A DNA stretch of 64,000 bases, from NCBI RefSeq assembly GCF_900128985.1, contig NZ_FQUC01000002.1, positions 62,001 to 126,000 of the forward strand. Direction: 5' to 3'. The notes beneath the pieces were generated by a model. It did not search any database, was not told the DNA's origin, and saw only the letters and a program-made list of their open reading frames with translations. Positions 31,111 to 39,791 of the stretch are shown here, piece by piece (position 1 is the first letter of the stretch; each line of letters begins with the position of its first letter). Source of the DNA: Indolivaga macrotermitis (GTDB taxonomy: Bacteria > Bacteroidota > Bacteroidia > Bacteroidales > Dysgonomonadaceae). A program made the position numbers and the translations under genes.

Positions 31111-32010
31111 TTATTTCTTTTTTATCTGTGCCGTAACATACATACCGGGGCGAAATCCTGTATTCGAATTATTTACCTTAGCATATACATTTAATGAGCG
31201 GCTTACCGGATCAATTTCCTGCCCTATAGATATCACTGTGGCATCAAACATGATATTGCCAAGGCTATTAGCCCGAAATGTAACCGGACTTCCAGCCGAA
31301 AGATATTCGAGATCTTTTTCATAAGCTGTTAAACAAAGCATGGTCTGGCTCTTGTTCACGATCTCACAAATAGCTTCTCCCGAATTAATATATTTACCCA
31401 GATTCGCTTTAGTCCCGGTAATATATCCGCTAATCGGCGCTGTTATCAATAGAGATTGTATGATGCCGCTTTTTTCAATATTTTCGGGAGATATTCCTAA
31501 TATTCTTAGTTGTGCGGCAGCAGCGGCTTTCTTTGATTTCATCGAAAGATAATCCGCTTTACTCTCCTGAAAGCGTTTCTTTGATGCAGCTTCCTGTTCA
31601 CTTAGTGTCTTCTGCCGATTATACTCAGTTTCTAAAAATTCTAACTGTGCTGCCGATTCCAGATAATTCTGCTGCAAATTTATAAATTCCGGATTTTCGA
31701 GCTTAGCGATCACACTTCCCTTATTGACATACTCTCCCGGTAAGAAACTGATAGACCGCAAAGTTCCTCCCATCATTATAGTCACAGAGGCATGATTTTG
31801 AGGAGAAACTATAATAGTTCCGTTCAGAGATACATTTTCAGGTGATACCATTTTTTCTGCTGTTTCATCCTGATCTGCTACTTCCTCTGTTTCAGCAACC
31901 ACCTCCTCTTTTACTGTTGACAGAGCTTTATTGTCTGTTGCTTTTTCATTAGATTGGCAAGCCAGAAGTATCAGACATATTACGGGCAAAAGTTTATATT
32001 TCATTTTCAT
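31111..32010 (-). CDS. RND efflux periplasmic adaptor (CzcB/HlyD type)
   Basis: The preferred start is 32010 (MKMKYKLLPVICLILLAC), which gives a lipoprotein signal and 299 residues. An upstream ATG would add a non-signal extension and overlap the pump gene. The protein has a barrel-sandwich/lipoyl-like half (GTIIVSPQNHASV, LLITAPISGYITG), a helical hairpin from about residue 110 to 175 rich in alanine and lysine, and a beta-barrel domain. It should bridge the inner-membrane pump and the outer-membrane channel. No methionine-rich or histidine-rich metal-binding tail is seen. It lies 70 bp after the pump gene, upstream of the kinase. Confidence 0.88.
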   Translation of the reverse strand: MKMKYKLLPVICLILLACQSNEKATDNKALSTVKEEVVAETEEVADQDETAEKMVSPENVSLNGTIIVSPQNHASVTIMMGGTLRSISFLPGEYVNKGSVIAKLENPEFINLQQNYLESAAQLEFLETEYNRQKTLSEQEAASKKRFQESKADYLSMKSKKAAAAAQLRILGISPENIEKSGIIQSLLITAPISGYITGTKANLGKYINSGEAICEIVNKSQTMLCLTAYEKDLEYLSAGSPVTFRANSLGNIMFDATVISIGQEIDPVSRSLNVYAKVNNSNTGFRPGMYVTAQIKKK

Positions 32011-32080
32011 ATGATCATATTTTAAGAAATTGTAAGTATTAAATGATTTCAAAACAGATAAAAAGCACTGAATCTTCTTT

Positions 32081-35000
32081 CTATTTTGTATATAATTCCA
32101 ATTCGAGCAAAGAGACATTATAATTGTATAAAGCTTCCAGATACCCTAATTTTATGTCTCTTACGGTATTAAAACTCTGAATAAACTGCATTATGTCAGT
32201 ATCACTTTCATAGAATTGGAGTGACGCACTTTGCATCAGAGCATCGGCTTCGGGTAACGCACCCTTCCGATAATAATCGACACTCTCTTTCTGCTGTTTA
32301 GCACGGGCTAAAAGTTCGTCTATTTTGTTCGAAAACTCTTTCTTTTGATACTCATTTTCAATTGTAGAAATATAATAATCTATCTTCGCCTGTTTGATAC
32401 GGCTTTTCTGCTGATTGAAAAACAAAGGAATTGATATCCCTACAGTCCACGAATCAAGACCTGTCAGCGGAGCAATTTTTTGCCTTGAATATCCTAAAGA
32501 GATTTCCGGAAAAAAACGACTCTTTTCTATGCTTATCTGAGCCGCTTTCTCTGCGGATAAACTTTCAAGATAATTTATATGCGACAGAGAAAGGGATTTT
32601 ATCGGAAACATATCCAACGGAACTTCTACAAAAGCCGTATCTGCCGGTATTAAATCAGTTTCCGAATAACACACCCATGCAAGACGACGGGTTGCAATAC
32701 GTAATTCTTCCTGTGTCTGTAGCAAACGTGTAGACATATCTGCGGAAAGTGCCGTAGCCGAGTTTCTATCCAGCAAGGTAATATCTCCTTGCTCATATCT
32801 CAGTTGTGTAGCTTTCCGTAGCCGTTGAATCCATTCATTCTGCTCCTCGTACAACGATAACTGATGAGTTACATACAGATAATTTACCCAAGCACGTTTT
32901 ACTTCGGCTATAATTTCTTTTTTTACAATTTCTTTATAATTCTCACCTGTTGTTACCTGTTTAGATACCAAAGCATTCTTATAATAAGGAGTTAATAAAG
33001 AACCGAATGACTGATTAATCTGAAATTCATTATCGTTCTTATCAGTCCCATTCAACTGCCCCCATGAGTAAGAAAAAGACGTGGCAGGAATTTCCCAAGC
33101 TTCTCCCCGCATTGCCTTTGTCCGCTCAATGGAAGCATTAGCCGATGTTAAGCGAGGATGATTTTCCAAAGCCATAGAAACAGCCTGATCCAATGTTACC
33201 TTTACCTGAGCATTTATTCCTAAATAGGGTAATATCAGCAAGATCAAACCGGCAAAAATCTTTTTGTACCATCCTTTTCTTTTCCATACTACCGTACTGT
33301 TTACTGTACGATAAAGAACCGGTATAATAATTAGGGTCAACAATGTTGATATAATAAGTCCACCGATTACCACTGTCGCCAATGGGCGTTGCACTTCAGC
33401 ACCTGCGGATGTGGCTATTGCCATAGGCACAAATCCTAGTGAGGCTACAAGACCGGTAAGGAAAACAGGACGCAGCAAATGAGGGCAGCCCTTCTCTATT
33501 ATTTTGTGAGTAGATAGTGCATAACGGTTTTTCATACGCAGGGCATTAAAGTGATTTATCATCAAAATACCATTCAAAACTGCAACACCAAAGAGAGCAA
33601 TGAATCCTACCCCGGCAGATATACTGAATGGAAGGTCTCTTAACCATAGAGCCAATATTCCCCCAATTAATGAAAGGGGTACAGTTGTAAATATAACGAG
33701 TGTATACACAATACTCCTGAATGCAAAAAACAGTAAGAGTAAAATCAGCATCAGCGCTACCGGTATTACTACGGTTAATGTAGATATTGCATTCTGCAGA
33801 TTTTCGAATTGACCGCCATATTCGAAATAATATCCCGGCTTAAGTTTCATATTCTCATCTAAAGTGGTTTGTATTTGTTCTACGACATTCTGGATATCGC
33901 CATCGCGGACATTTACCCCTATAACAATACGTCTTTTGGTTGCATCCCTATTGATTTGCAATGGTCCCGAACGGTATTCAACATCCGCAACCTCAGTAAC
34001 AGGGATCAGGCTGCCTTCTGCTGCCCGTACATATAATTTGTCCAGATTCAATTCGGGCACTTTATCATTATTCAAACGTACCACAAGGTCGAACCTCCTT
34101 TCATTCTCAAAAACAACACCTGCTGCTTCTCCTGCATATGCAGTTCTTATTATTGTATTTAATTCTTCAATATTCATTCCATACCGGGCTATTTTAGCCC
34201 GGTCATATTTCACTATCAATTGAGGTAATCCCATTGTCTGTTCAACTAATACATCGGCTGCTCCGGGTACTTGCTCTACAAATCGTGCCGCTTCTTTTGC
34301 TTTCTTATAAAGTTCCTCAGTATCTTCTCCATAAAGCTTTATGGCAATATCGGCTTTTGTTCCACTCATCAACTCATTAAATCTCAGCTGAATCGGTTGG
34401 CTGAAATTAAATTCGACATCAGGAATAATATCCAATGACTCTTTCATCTTTTCTACCATTTCGGCCCGGCTATCTGCAGTAGTCCATTCTTTGAAAGGCT
34501 TCATTATAATCATAATATCTGCATCTTCTACAGCCATAGGATCGGTAGGTACTTCAGCTGTTCCTATTTTAGAGACCACATGCTTTATCTCAGGAAAATT
34601 TTTCAAAAGTATTTTTTCAGCCTGGTCTGCAATTTCAATGCTTCTAGAAAGGGAACTTCCGGCAGGTAAAGTCATCTGCATGGCAAAATCCCCCTCATCC
34701 AATGTCGGAATAAACTCTGCCCCAAGACGATTGAAAAGAAGAAGAGAAGCCCCTAAAGCTGTAAAAGCTATAATTACGGTTAATCCTGCAAAACGGATAG
34801 ACTTATTCAGTACCCGTTTATAAATACTATTCAATTTATTGAAAAAACGATCTGCAAAAGTCAGCTTATTGTTGATAGTACGTTTTAGGAACAGAGATGC
34901 CATCATCGGTACATAAGTCAGAGAAAGAATCAGCGCGCCGATGATGCAAAAAACAAGAGTCTTTGCCATTGGGGTAAAGTATTTCCCTTCAATTCCTGTC

Positions 35001-36397
35001 AAAGTAAGAATCGGGAAAAACACAATAAGTATGATCAACACAGCAAACGTTGCACTGCGTACAACCTCTCCGGCACCGGCTTCTACTTCCGCATCCATTT
35101 GTTGCGGGGTCAGTGTGCGCCCTGCTAACCGGCTACTGTATATATAAGCGAGTATACCCTCTACTATTACAATCGAGCCATCCACCACTATACCAAAATC
35201 TATAGCCCCTAGACTCATCAGATTAGCCGAAACACCGAACAAGCGCATCAGTATAAAGCCAAAAAGCATAGAAAGAGGTATCACGGAAGCAACAATCAGT
35301 CCGGCACGTACATTTCCTAAAAAAATGATAAGTACCAGAAACACAATCAACGCCCCTTCAATAAGATTAAAGATAACGGTAGAGATATTTCGGGTTACTA
35401 ATTCGGAACGGTTAAGATAAGGTTCTATAGTAACTCCTTCCGGCAGTAGTTTTTGAACTTTCTCCACTCTGGATTCCAATTCTTTAGTAACTGCACTTGC
35501 ATTTGCCCCTTTCAGCATCATGGCTATACCGCCTACACATTCTCCTTTTCCGTCTTTTGTCATTGCGCCGAAACGTTTCGGTGAGCCAAACCTTACACTG
35601 CCTATCGCATCTATATGTATAGGTATACCTCCACGATTAGCAACAACAATCTGCTCTATATCGCTTATATCCTCGATCATACCTTCGCTCCGGATATAAT
35701 AAGCTCGATTGACCTTTTCGATATAGCTGCCACCTGTATTTTGATTATTACTTTGTAGGGCAGTATACACATCACCTATAGTTATATCCATTGCATACAA
35801 AGCATCCGGATCAACTGCAACTTCGTACTGTTTCATATATCCCCCGAAGCTATTGATCTCGACAATACCGGGAATACCTGATAAATGTCGCTTCACAATC
35901 CAATCTTGTATCGTACGCAATTCCATTGCATCATACTTGTCTTCGTAACCAGGTGCTACATTTAACACATATTGATATATCTCCCCCAGCCCTGTAGTTA
36001 TGGGCATAAGTTCAGGTGTACCCAACTCTGACGGAATTTCATCGATTACTGTCTGTATCTGTTCGTTGATCAACTGGCGTGCCGCCAGAGTCGGAACATC
36101 TTCTTCAAACACGACTGTTACAAGAGATAGCCCGAAGCGCGACACCGAACGGATCTCCTTCACATTCATGATATTACTCATTGCTATTTCTATAGGAAAA
36201 GTTATCAACTGTTCGACCTCTTGCGGTGCCAAAGTTGGTGAAACCGTCACTATCTGAACCTGATTATTGGTAATATCGGGAACTGCATCTACGGGCAAAG
36301 TAAGCATGGCATAAATTCCCCCCAGTAACAGAAAAAAAGTAGTTAAGGCTACAAATAACTTTTTACGTATTGAGAACCGGACGATAGATTTAAACAT
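32081..36397 (-). CDS. CzcA-type heavy-metal RND pump fused to a TolC-like outer-membrane domain
   Basis: This protein has 1438 residues. Residues 1 to about 1045 form an RND transporter with twelve membrane segments. The heavy-metal signature is in segment 4: D400, D406 and E413 (AIDFGIVVDGSIVIVE), each two residues before the D402/D408/E415 proton-relay residues of CzcA. This pattern is typical of divalent-cation (Zn/Co/Cd) pumps rather than copper/silver CusA types. From about residue 1055 onward (INAQVKVTLDQAVSMALENHP) it continues as an outer-membrane efflux protein domain, a fusion seen in other Bacteroidetes. A single polypeptide would therefore provide both pump and exit channel. It heads the operon with adaptor, kinase, regulator and P-loop genes. 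Confidence 0.92.
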   Translation of the reverse strand: MFKSIVRFSIRKKLFVALTTFFLLLGGIYAMLTLPVDAVPDITNNQVQIVTVSPTLAPQEVEQLITFPIEIAMSNIMNVKEIRSVSRFGLSLVTVVFEEDVPTLAARQLINEQIQTVIDEIPSELGTPELMPITTGLGEIYQYVLNVAPGYEDKYDAMELRTIQDWIVKRHLSGIPGIVEINSFGGYMKQYEVAVDPDALYAMDITIGDVYTALQSNNQNTGGSYIEKVNRAYYIRSEGMIEDISDIEQIVVANRGGIPIHIDAIGSVRFGSPKRFGAMTKDGKGECVGGIAMMLKGANASAVTKELESRVEKVQKLLPEGVTIEPYLNRSELVTRNISTVIFNLIEGALIVFLVLIIFLGNVRAGLIVASVIPLSMLFGFILMRLFGVSANLMSLGAIDFGIVVDGSIVIVEGILAYIYSSRLAGRTLTPQQMDAEVEAGAGEVVRSATFAVLIILIVFFPILTLTGIEGKYFTPMAKTLVFCIIGALILSLTYVPMMASLFLKRTINNKLTFADRFFNKLNSIYKRVLNKSIRFAGLTVIIAFTALGASLLLFNRLGAEFIPTLDEGDFAMQMTLPAGSSLSRSIEIADQAEKILLKNFPEIKHVVSKIGTAEVPTDPMAVEDADIMIIMKPFKEWTTADSRAEMVEKMKESLDIIPDVEFNFSQPIQLRFNELMSGTKADIAIKLYGEDTEELYKKAKEAARFVEQVPGAADVLVEQTMGLPQLIVKYDRAKIARYGMNIEELNTIIRTAYAGEAAGVVFENERRFDLVVRLNNDKVPELNLDKLYVRAAEGSLIPVTEVADVEYRSGPLQINRDATKRRIVIGVNVRDGDIQNVVEQIQTTLDENMKLKPGYYFEYGGQFENLQNAISTLTVVIPVALMLILLLLFFAFRSIVYTLVIFTTVPLSLIGGILALWLRDLPFSISAGVGFIALFGVAVLNGILMINHFNALRMKNRYALSTHKIIEKGCPHLLRPVFLTGLVASLGFVPMAIATSAGAEVQRPLATVVIGGLIISTLLTLIIIPVLYRTVNSTVVWKRKGWYKKIFAGLILLILPYLGINAQVKVTLDQAVSMALENHPRLTSANASIERTKAMRGEAWEIPATSFSYSWGQLNGTDKNDNEFQINQSFGSLLTPYYKNALVSKQVTTGENYKEIVKKEIIAEVKRAWVNYLYVTHQLSLYEEQNEWIQRLRKATQLRYEQGDITLLDRNSATALSADMSTRLLQTQEELRIATRRLAWVCYSETDLIPADTAFVEVPLDMFPIKSLSLSHINYLESLSAEKAAQISIEKSRFFPEISLGYSRQKIAPLTGLDSWTVGISIPLFFNQQKSRIKQAKIDYYISTIENEYQKKEFSNKIDELLARAKQQKESVDYYRKGALPEADALMQSASLQFYESDTDIMQFIQSFNTVRDIKLGYLEALYNYNVSLLELELYTK

Positions 36398-36428
36398 GTG
36401 TGTCTTATATTTTGTATTTGTATAGACA

Positions 36429-36436
36429 CAAAAATA
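36429..36436 (-). promoter_or_regulatory. Probable -7 promoter element of the efflux operon
   Basis: On the - strand this reads TATTTTTG and fits TAnnTTTG. It would start transcription about 25 nt before the pump ATG. No clear -33 TTTG was found at the usual distance. Confidence 0.4.
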
Positions 36437-36519
36437 AAGCCTATCTTCAGCCGATGACTCTTAAATATACCGAACCGGAAATTTTAAGGGGTGAACGGAA
36501 GAAAATAGATTGTGAGTAG

Positions 36520-36793
36520 TTTGCAAATATATTTTAGTATATTTGTATCGAAATCGCAACAACAACATTTTGGGAACAATCCTTTTATATATACTGGCAT
36601 AAGTCAGCTTCAACATACCACAAGCTGATGTTTTTCATTCGGGACAACTTCATCCGAATCGGTATATCATTTAAATCATTCAAAATATAAATTATTTACG
36701 GTGTCACCGGCATCCGTAAAATCCTGTATTAATTTAATGCGGCGTACACTGCTGTGTTGAAGCAGGATATAACTCCGAAAGGATTGTTCTTAT
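36520..36793 (+). promoter_or_regulatory. Structured leader before the DUF1062 gene
   Basis: A TATATTTG element at 36538-36545, with TTTG at 36520, could be a promoter, though the spacing is short. Three stem-loops follow: TCAGCTT/AAGCTGA (36604-36628), ATTCGG/CCGAAT (36637-36659) and TTTACGG/CCGTAAA (36695-36720). The gene starts at 36794, so the leader would be about 240 nt. It may be a regulatory leader or an unannotated small RNA. The rest of the divergent gap, 36437-36519, shows nothing clear. Confidence 0.35.
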
Positions 36794-37423
36794 ATGAAAA
36801 CCGTTAAACATTATACATGGGAAGTTACCGCCTTAACAACTCCCCTAATAAAGAAAAAGTGCAGTAAATGTAACAAAAACACCCTTTTTTATTGTAGTGA
36901 TAAGTTCCGGCTAAACTCACAAAAGAAGTATCTGGATGTATGGCTTATTTACAGATGTAATGATTGTGACACAACTTATAATCTGACCATCTTATCGCGT
37001 ACAAAACCTGATATGATAGATAGAGTTCTTCTTCAAAAATTTATGCAAAACGATGATCAGCAGGCATCGCAATATGCGTTGGATTCGGACGTGGCAAAAA
37101 GAAATCAGGTAGAACACGATTACAGTCAGATGGAGTACAATATTATCAGAGAAGAATTATCATTGTCGCAGATCGCAGAAATCGACTCCGATTTTGTTGA
37201 GTTCGAAATAAAACTCGACCATAGCCTGCCTTTGAAACTGAATCAAATTATCAGAACGGCATTGGATATATCGGCAACCCGCTTGGATAAGATGTTAAGC
37301 CTGGGCATTGTTTCTGTATTGCCAACTGGTACCAGCCAAAAACAAAAGGTAAAGAACGGTATATCAGTTATTGTAGATACTCTCAAACTAAAATCACTTT
37401 TGCAAGAAATATCTAATGAGTAA
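36794..37423 (+). CDS. DUF1062 family zinc-ribbon protein
   Basis: This 209-residue cytoplasmic protein has a probable N-terminal zinc ribbon: C23xxC26 (KKCSKCNKN) and C55xxC58 (YRCNDCDTT). The middle and C-terminal parts are helical. A segment near residue 160 (SATRLDKMLSLGIVSVLPTG) resembles small RNA- or DNA-binding helices, but this is only an impression. The pattern matches DUF1062, which has no established function. A long structured leader precedes it and a strong hairpin follows 10 bp after its stop, so it appears to be a single-gene unit and not part of the downstream cassette. Confidence 0.7.
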   Translation: MKTVKHYTWEVTALTTPLIKKKCSKCNKNTLFYCSDKFRLNSQKKYLDVWLIYRCNDCDTTYNLTILSRTKPDMIDRVLLQKFMQNDDQQASQYALDSDVAKRNQVEHDYSQMEYNIIREELSLSQIAEIDSDFVEFEIKLDHSLPLKLNQIIRTALDISATRLDKMLSLGIVSVLPTGTSQKQKVKNGISVIVDTLKLKSLLQEISNE

Positions 37424-37433
37424 CACTTAACAG

Positions 37434-37466
37434 ATCATGTAGGGATAAGAGTTATTCCTACATGAT
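37434..37466 (+). terminator. Hairpin terminator after the DUF1062 gene
   Basis: ATCATGTAGGGATAA pairs with TTATTCCTACATGAT through 15 positions including one G-U pair, with a GAG loop. A short T-rich run follows. It insulates the Ibr-type cassette from the upstream gene. Confidence 0.65.
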
Positions 37467-37714
37467 TATTTCCATATTTCATTTGCAGTAGATAAAACCT
37501 GTATATTGTCGAAACCGCTTGTCGATATGCTCAATACACTTGTAAACAGTTAACAATTTTCAATAAAATATACAAAAAGAAAAATAAAATTGTTTTTTTT
37601 CATTAAAAGCATCCGATATGCTATTTTGTTAAAAAATGAATTGCTAATTTTATAAAATATAGAATTTTGCTAATAGCCAATAAACACTTTTACTTAACAT
37701 CAGACTTACACTAT
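37467..37714 (+). promoter_or_regulatory. Upstream region of the Ibr-type cassette
   Basis: This AT-rich stretch must carry the promoter of the four-gene cassette. TATTTTG at 37622-37628 is the closest match to a -7 element, but it lacks one base of the consensus and has no well-placed -33 box. A TTG codon in frame at 37667 is unlikely to be the real start. Confidence 0.25.
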
Positions 37715-39349
37715 ATGGAAAATCTTCTTATGAAGCTTCAATGTAGAATTAAGGGATCCAGAATATATAATGCATCATCAGGGGAAAGGCTATATATTCC
37801 ATATTACATTGACCGCACACATCCGGTTAAAGTCAAAGTTTTTTTTGAGGTAATCAATGCGCGTCTAAAACTTTTCGTCGAGATACAATCTAATACATAT
37901 AGTAAAGACTGGTGCCTTTGCAAAGCCGAGCAAATCGAAGATTCTCTGAAAAGTCAGTTACACGAAATAATACACGATTGCGAAATTAAACGTAATCAGT
38001 ACTGTTTGCATAAGCAATTGGAAGATGATATCGAGCCCGAACTTTCGGATGTTTCGCCAGTCGAAACAAAAGCAATTCGTTTCTTATGTCAGCGGAAAGT
38101 AGGCGCTTTGATCTCAGATTCGCAATCAAGCCGGTGGCTAGTCGCAATTAGGTTAGTACAGAGCCGTTATCGGGCAATGCAGTTGGAGAGATTGATCGTT
38201 TTCATGCCCAAAGAAGACATCAGACAATTTAAAGATTTATATTCTTCGATTTGGAAAAACAAAACATTTCCTGCCCTTTTTATCAGTATCGAGAGCCTCA
38301 GCCGTAATTTCCAATTATATGAGAGACTGGCGTCTTATGCAAACTCTGCGACAATGATACTGATCGACAGTTGTCATTTATTTAAATCTCCCCTATCCGT
38401 CCGGTCACAGAGAATGGAGAATATAGCTAATAAATGCAATTATAAACTGATTATGACAGACTCTCTGATCACCAATCAAATACATGATGTATACATGCAA
38501 TACAATATACTGGATAGCCTAATCCTGCGGTATTACCGTTGGGAAGATTTTTCCAGAATGCATATCATATTCGGCGGATTAGATAATAATCATATATTAG
38601 GATATAAAAATATAGGTTATCTTGTTGATAAGATCGAACCTTATACTTTCAGCCTTGAAAATGAAAAAACAAACAAATGTAAAGCGAAGATAAAGACATA
38701 TACTTACTATTGCGACCTGACTTCGAGGCAGAAGTATCACTATTCGAAGAAAAAAACAGAACTACTACTACTCATCGAGAAAAACGAATTAACTATACAC
38801 GATGTTTTCAGGACTTTTATCTCCCTCCAAAAAATCGTCTGCGGATACCCGCTGGGAAAAGACAATATTCCGGGATCTTCGGAAACAAATAAGCTCCTCC
38901 TGTTTAAAGAAAACGTAGAAGAAAATAGTATTATCTTCTGCAAATATCTGTTCGAGATAGATATACTATTGTATTTTCTGGGTAGGAGGAATTGCGCTGT
39001 TATAAGAAATAAAGAAGATCACAGTCTGGAAAAGGATTTGTTTCTGCAGAAAAAGAAAAAGTATCTAATTTCCACATTGTATTCTCCGGCAACTAAGCTA
39101 AGCGGTATAGCAAATTGTCACAATATAGTTTTTTTCAGCTTATCTTTCCATTATGCCGATTACCGGCGTTGCTTTACATATATAGCAGATTGCGGTATAT
39201 CCGGTGTAGTTGTAAAACGCTTTGTTACCAATTCGGGGATAGACAAGATTATTGTAGAGAATCTGAAACGGAAAAACAAATTAGCCAAAGAATTACACAG
39301 CTTACTGGCAGATAAAAACAGACTTGCCGAATTTATAAAATGTTTATAA
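37715..39349 (+). CDS. SNF2-type helicase-like protein with all ATPase motifs degenerate
   Basis: From the ATG at 37715 the protein has 544 residues. The order of segments matches a SNF2 superfamily 2 helicase, but the motifs have decayed. The Walker A position (about 130-139) reads GALISDSQSS where active forms have a GxGKT loop. Motif II (about 215-224) is ILIDSCHLFK instead of DExH. Motif III (about 245-254) is LIMTDSLITN instead of LTGTPI. The C-terminal half keeps the fold pattern up to the final NLKRKNKLAKEL helix but lacks the QxxGRxxR arginines. The frame is intact over 1.6 kb, so the protein is probably made and used as a non-catalytic DNA or protein binder. The GNAT-like gene follows after 19 bp. 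Confidence 0.65.
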   Translation: MENLLMKLQCRIKGSRIYNASSGERLYIPYYIDRTHPVKVKVFFEVINARLKLFVEIQSNTYSKDWCLCKAEQIEDSLKSQLHEIIHDCEIKRNQYCLHKQLEDDIEPELSDVSPVETKAIRFLCQRKVGALISDSQSSRWLVAIRLVQSRYRAMQLERLIVFMPKEDIRQFKDLYSSIWKNKTFPALFISIESLSRNFQLYERLASYANSATMILIDSCHLFKSPLSVRSQRMENIANKCNYKLIMTDSLITNQIHDVYMQYNILDSLILRYYRWEDFSRMHIIFGGLDNNHILGYKNIGYLVDKIEPYTFSLENEKTNKCKAKIKTYTYYCDLTSRQKYHYSKKKTELLLLIEKNELTIHDVFRTFISLQKIVCGYPLGKDNIPGSSETNKLLLFKENVEENSIIFCKYLFEIDILLYFLGRRNCAVIRNKEDHSLEKDLFLQKKKKYLISTLYSPATKLSGIANCHNIVFFSLSFHYADYRRCFTYIADCGISGVVVKRFVTNSGIDKIIVENLKRKNKLAKELHSLLADKNRLAEFIKCL

Positions 39350-39368
39350 ACTTAAGACAACACATACG

Positions 39369-39779
39369 ATGAACGCACCTGATATTAAAGCACAAACTTA
39401 TCATATCGAAAAAGTATGGGGAACCGACAACCGTTTATATAACCTTATCGGACCTTTTGTTATGAATCCCACTGTTATCCGGTTGAATGGTGGCTATCCT
39501 TTCAAGAATACCGAAGATCATATCTGGTATATAGCAATGAAAAATAAGAATATGGTAATCGGCTTCTTATCCGTTCATAACAAGAATATTTGTAATGATT
39601 TTACCTGGCAGGATAATAATGTGTTAAGAATACTGATAGACAAAGCTCTTTCGGATATGAATACGGGAACTATGGTCTCTTTTACTGCAGTCGAGCGCGA
39701 ACTCGAACTTCTCGAATCCCTCGGTTTTTCGCTCGAACAAAAATATACCCAATACTTCAAGATGGTTAAGACCGTATAA
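39369..39779 (+). CDS. Small GNAT-like protein of the Ibr-type cassette
   Basis: This 136-residue cytoplasmic protein has a GNAT-like order of elements. A central strand region KNMVIGFLSVHN is followed by a helix DNNVLRILIDKAL. The C-terminal strand-helix-strand FTAVERELELLESLGFSLEQKYTQYFKM is typical of the end of acetyltransferase folds. The acetyl-CoA pyrophosphate loop (Q/RxxGxG/A) is not recognisable, so activity is uncertain. It lies 19 bp after the helicase-like gene and 12 bp before the IbrA-like gene, so it is part of the same transcript. The assignment to the fold is by pattern only. Confidence 0.5.
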   Translation: MNAPDIKAQTYHIEKVWGTDNRLYNLIGPFVMNPTVIRLNGGYPFKNTEDHIWYIAMKNKNMVIGFLSVHNKNICNDFTWQDNNVLRILIDKALSDMNTGTMVSFTAVERELELLESLGFSLEQKYTQYFKMVKTV

Positions 39780-39791
39780 TACCCAAGAGTT

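Noticed and set aside
32011-32118. Upstream ATG extending the RND adaptor
   Set aside because: It would overlap the pump gene and put a non-signal extension before a clear lipoprotein signal peptide starting at 32010.
37667-37714. TTG start that would extend the helicase-like protein by 16 residues
   Set aside because: An ATG at 37715 starts a normal reading frame. The extension has no recognisable domain.
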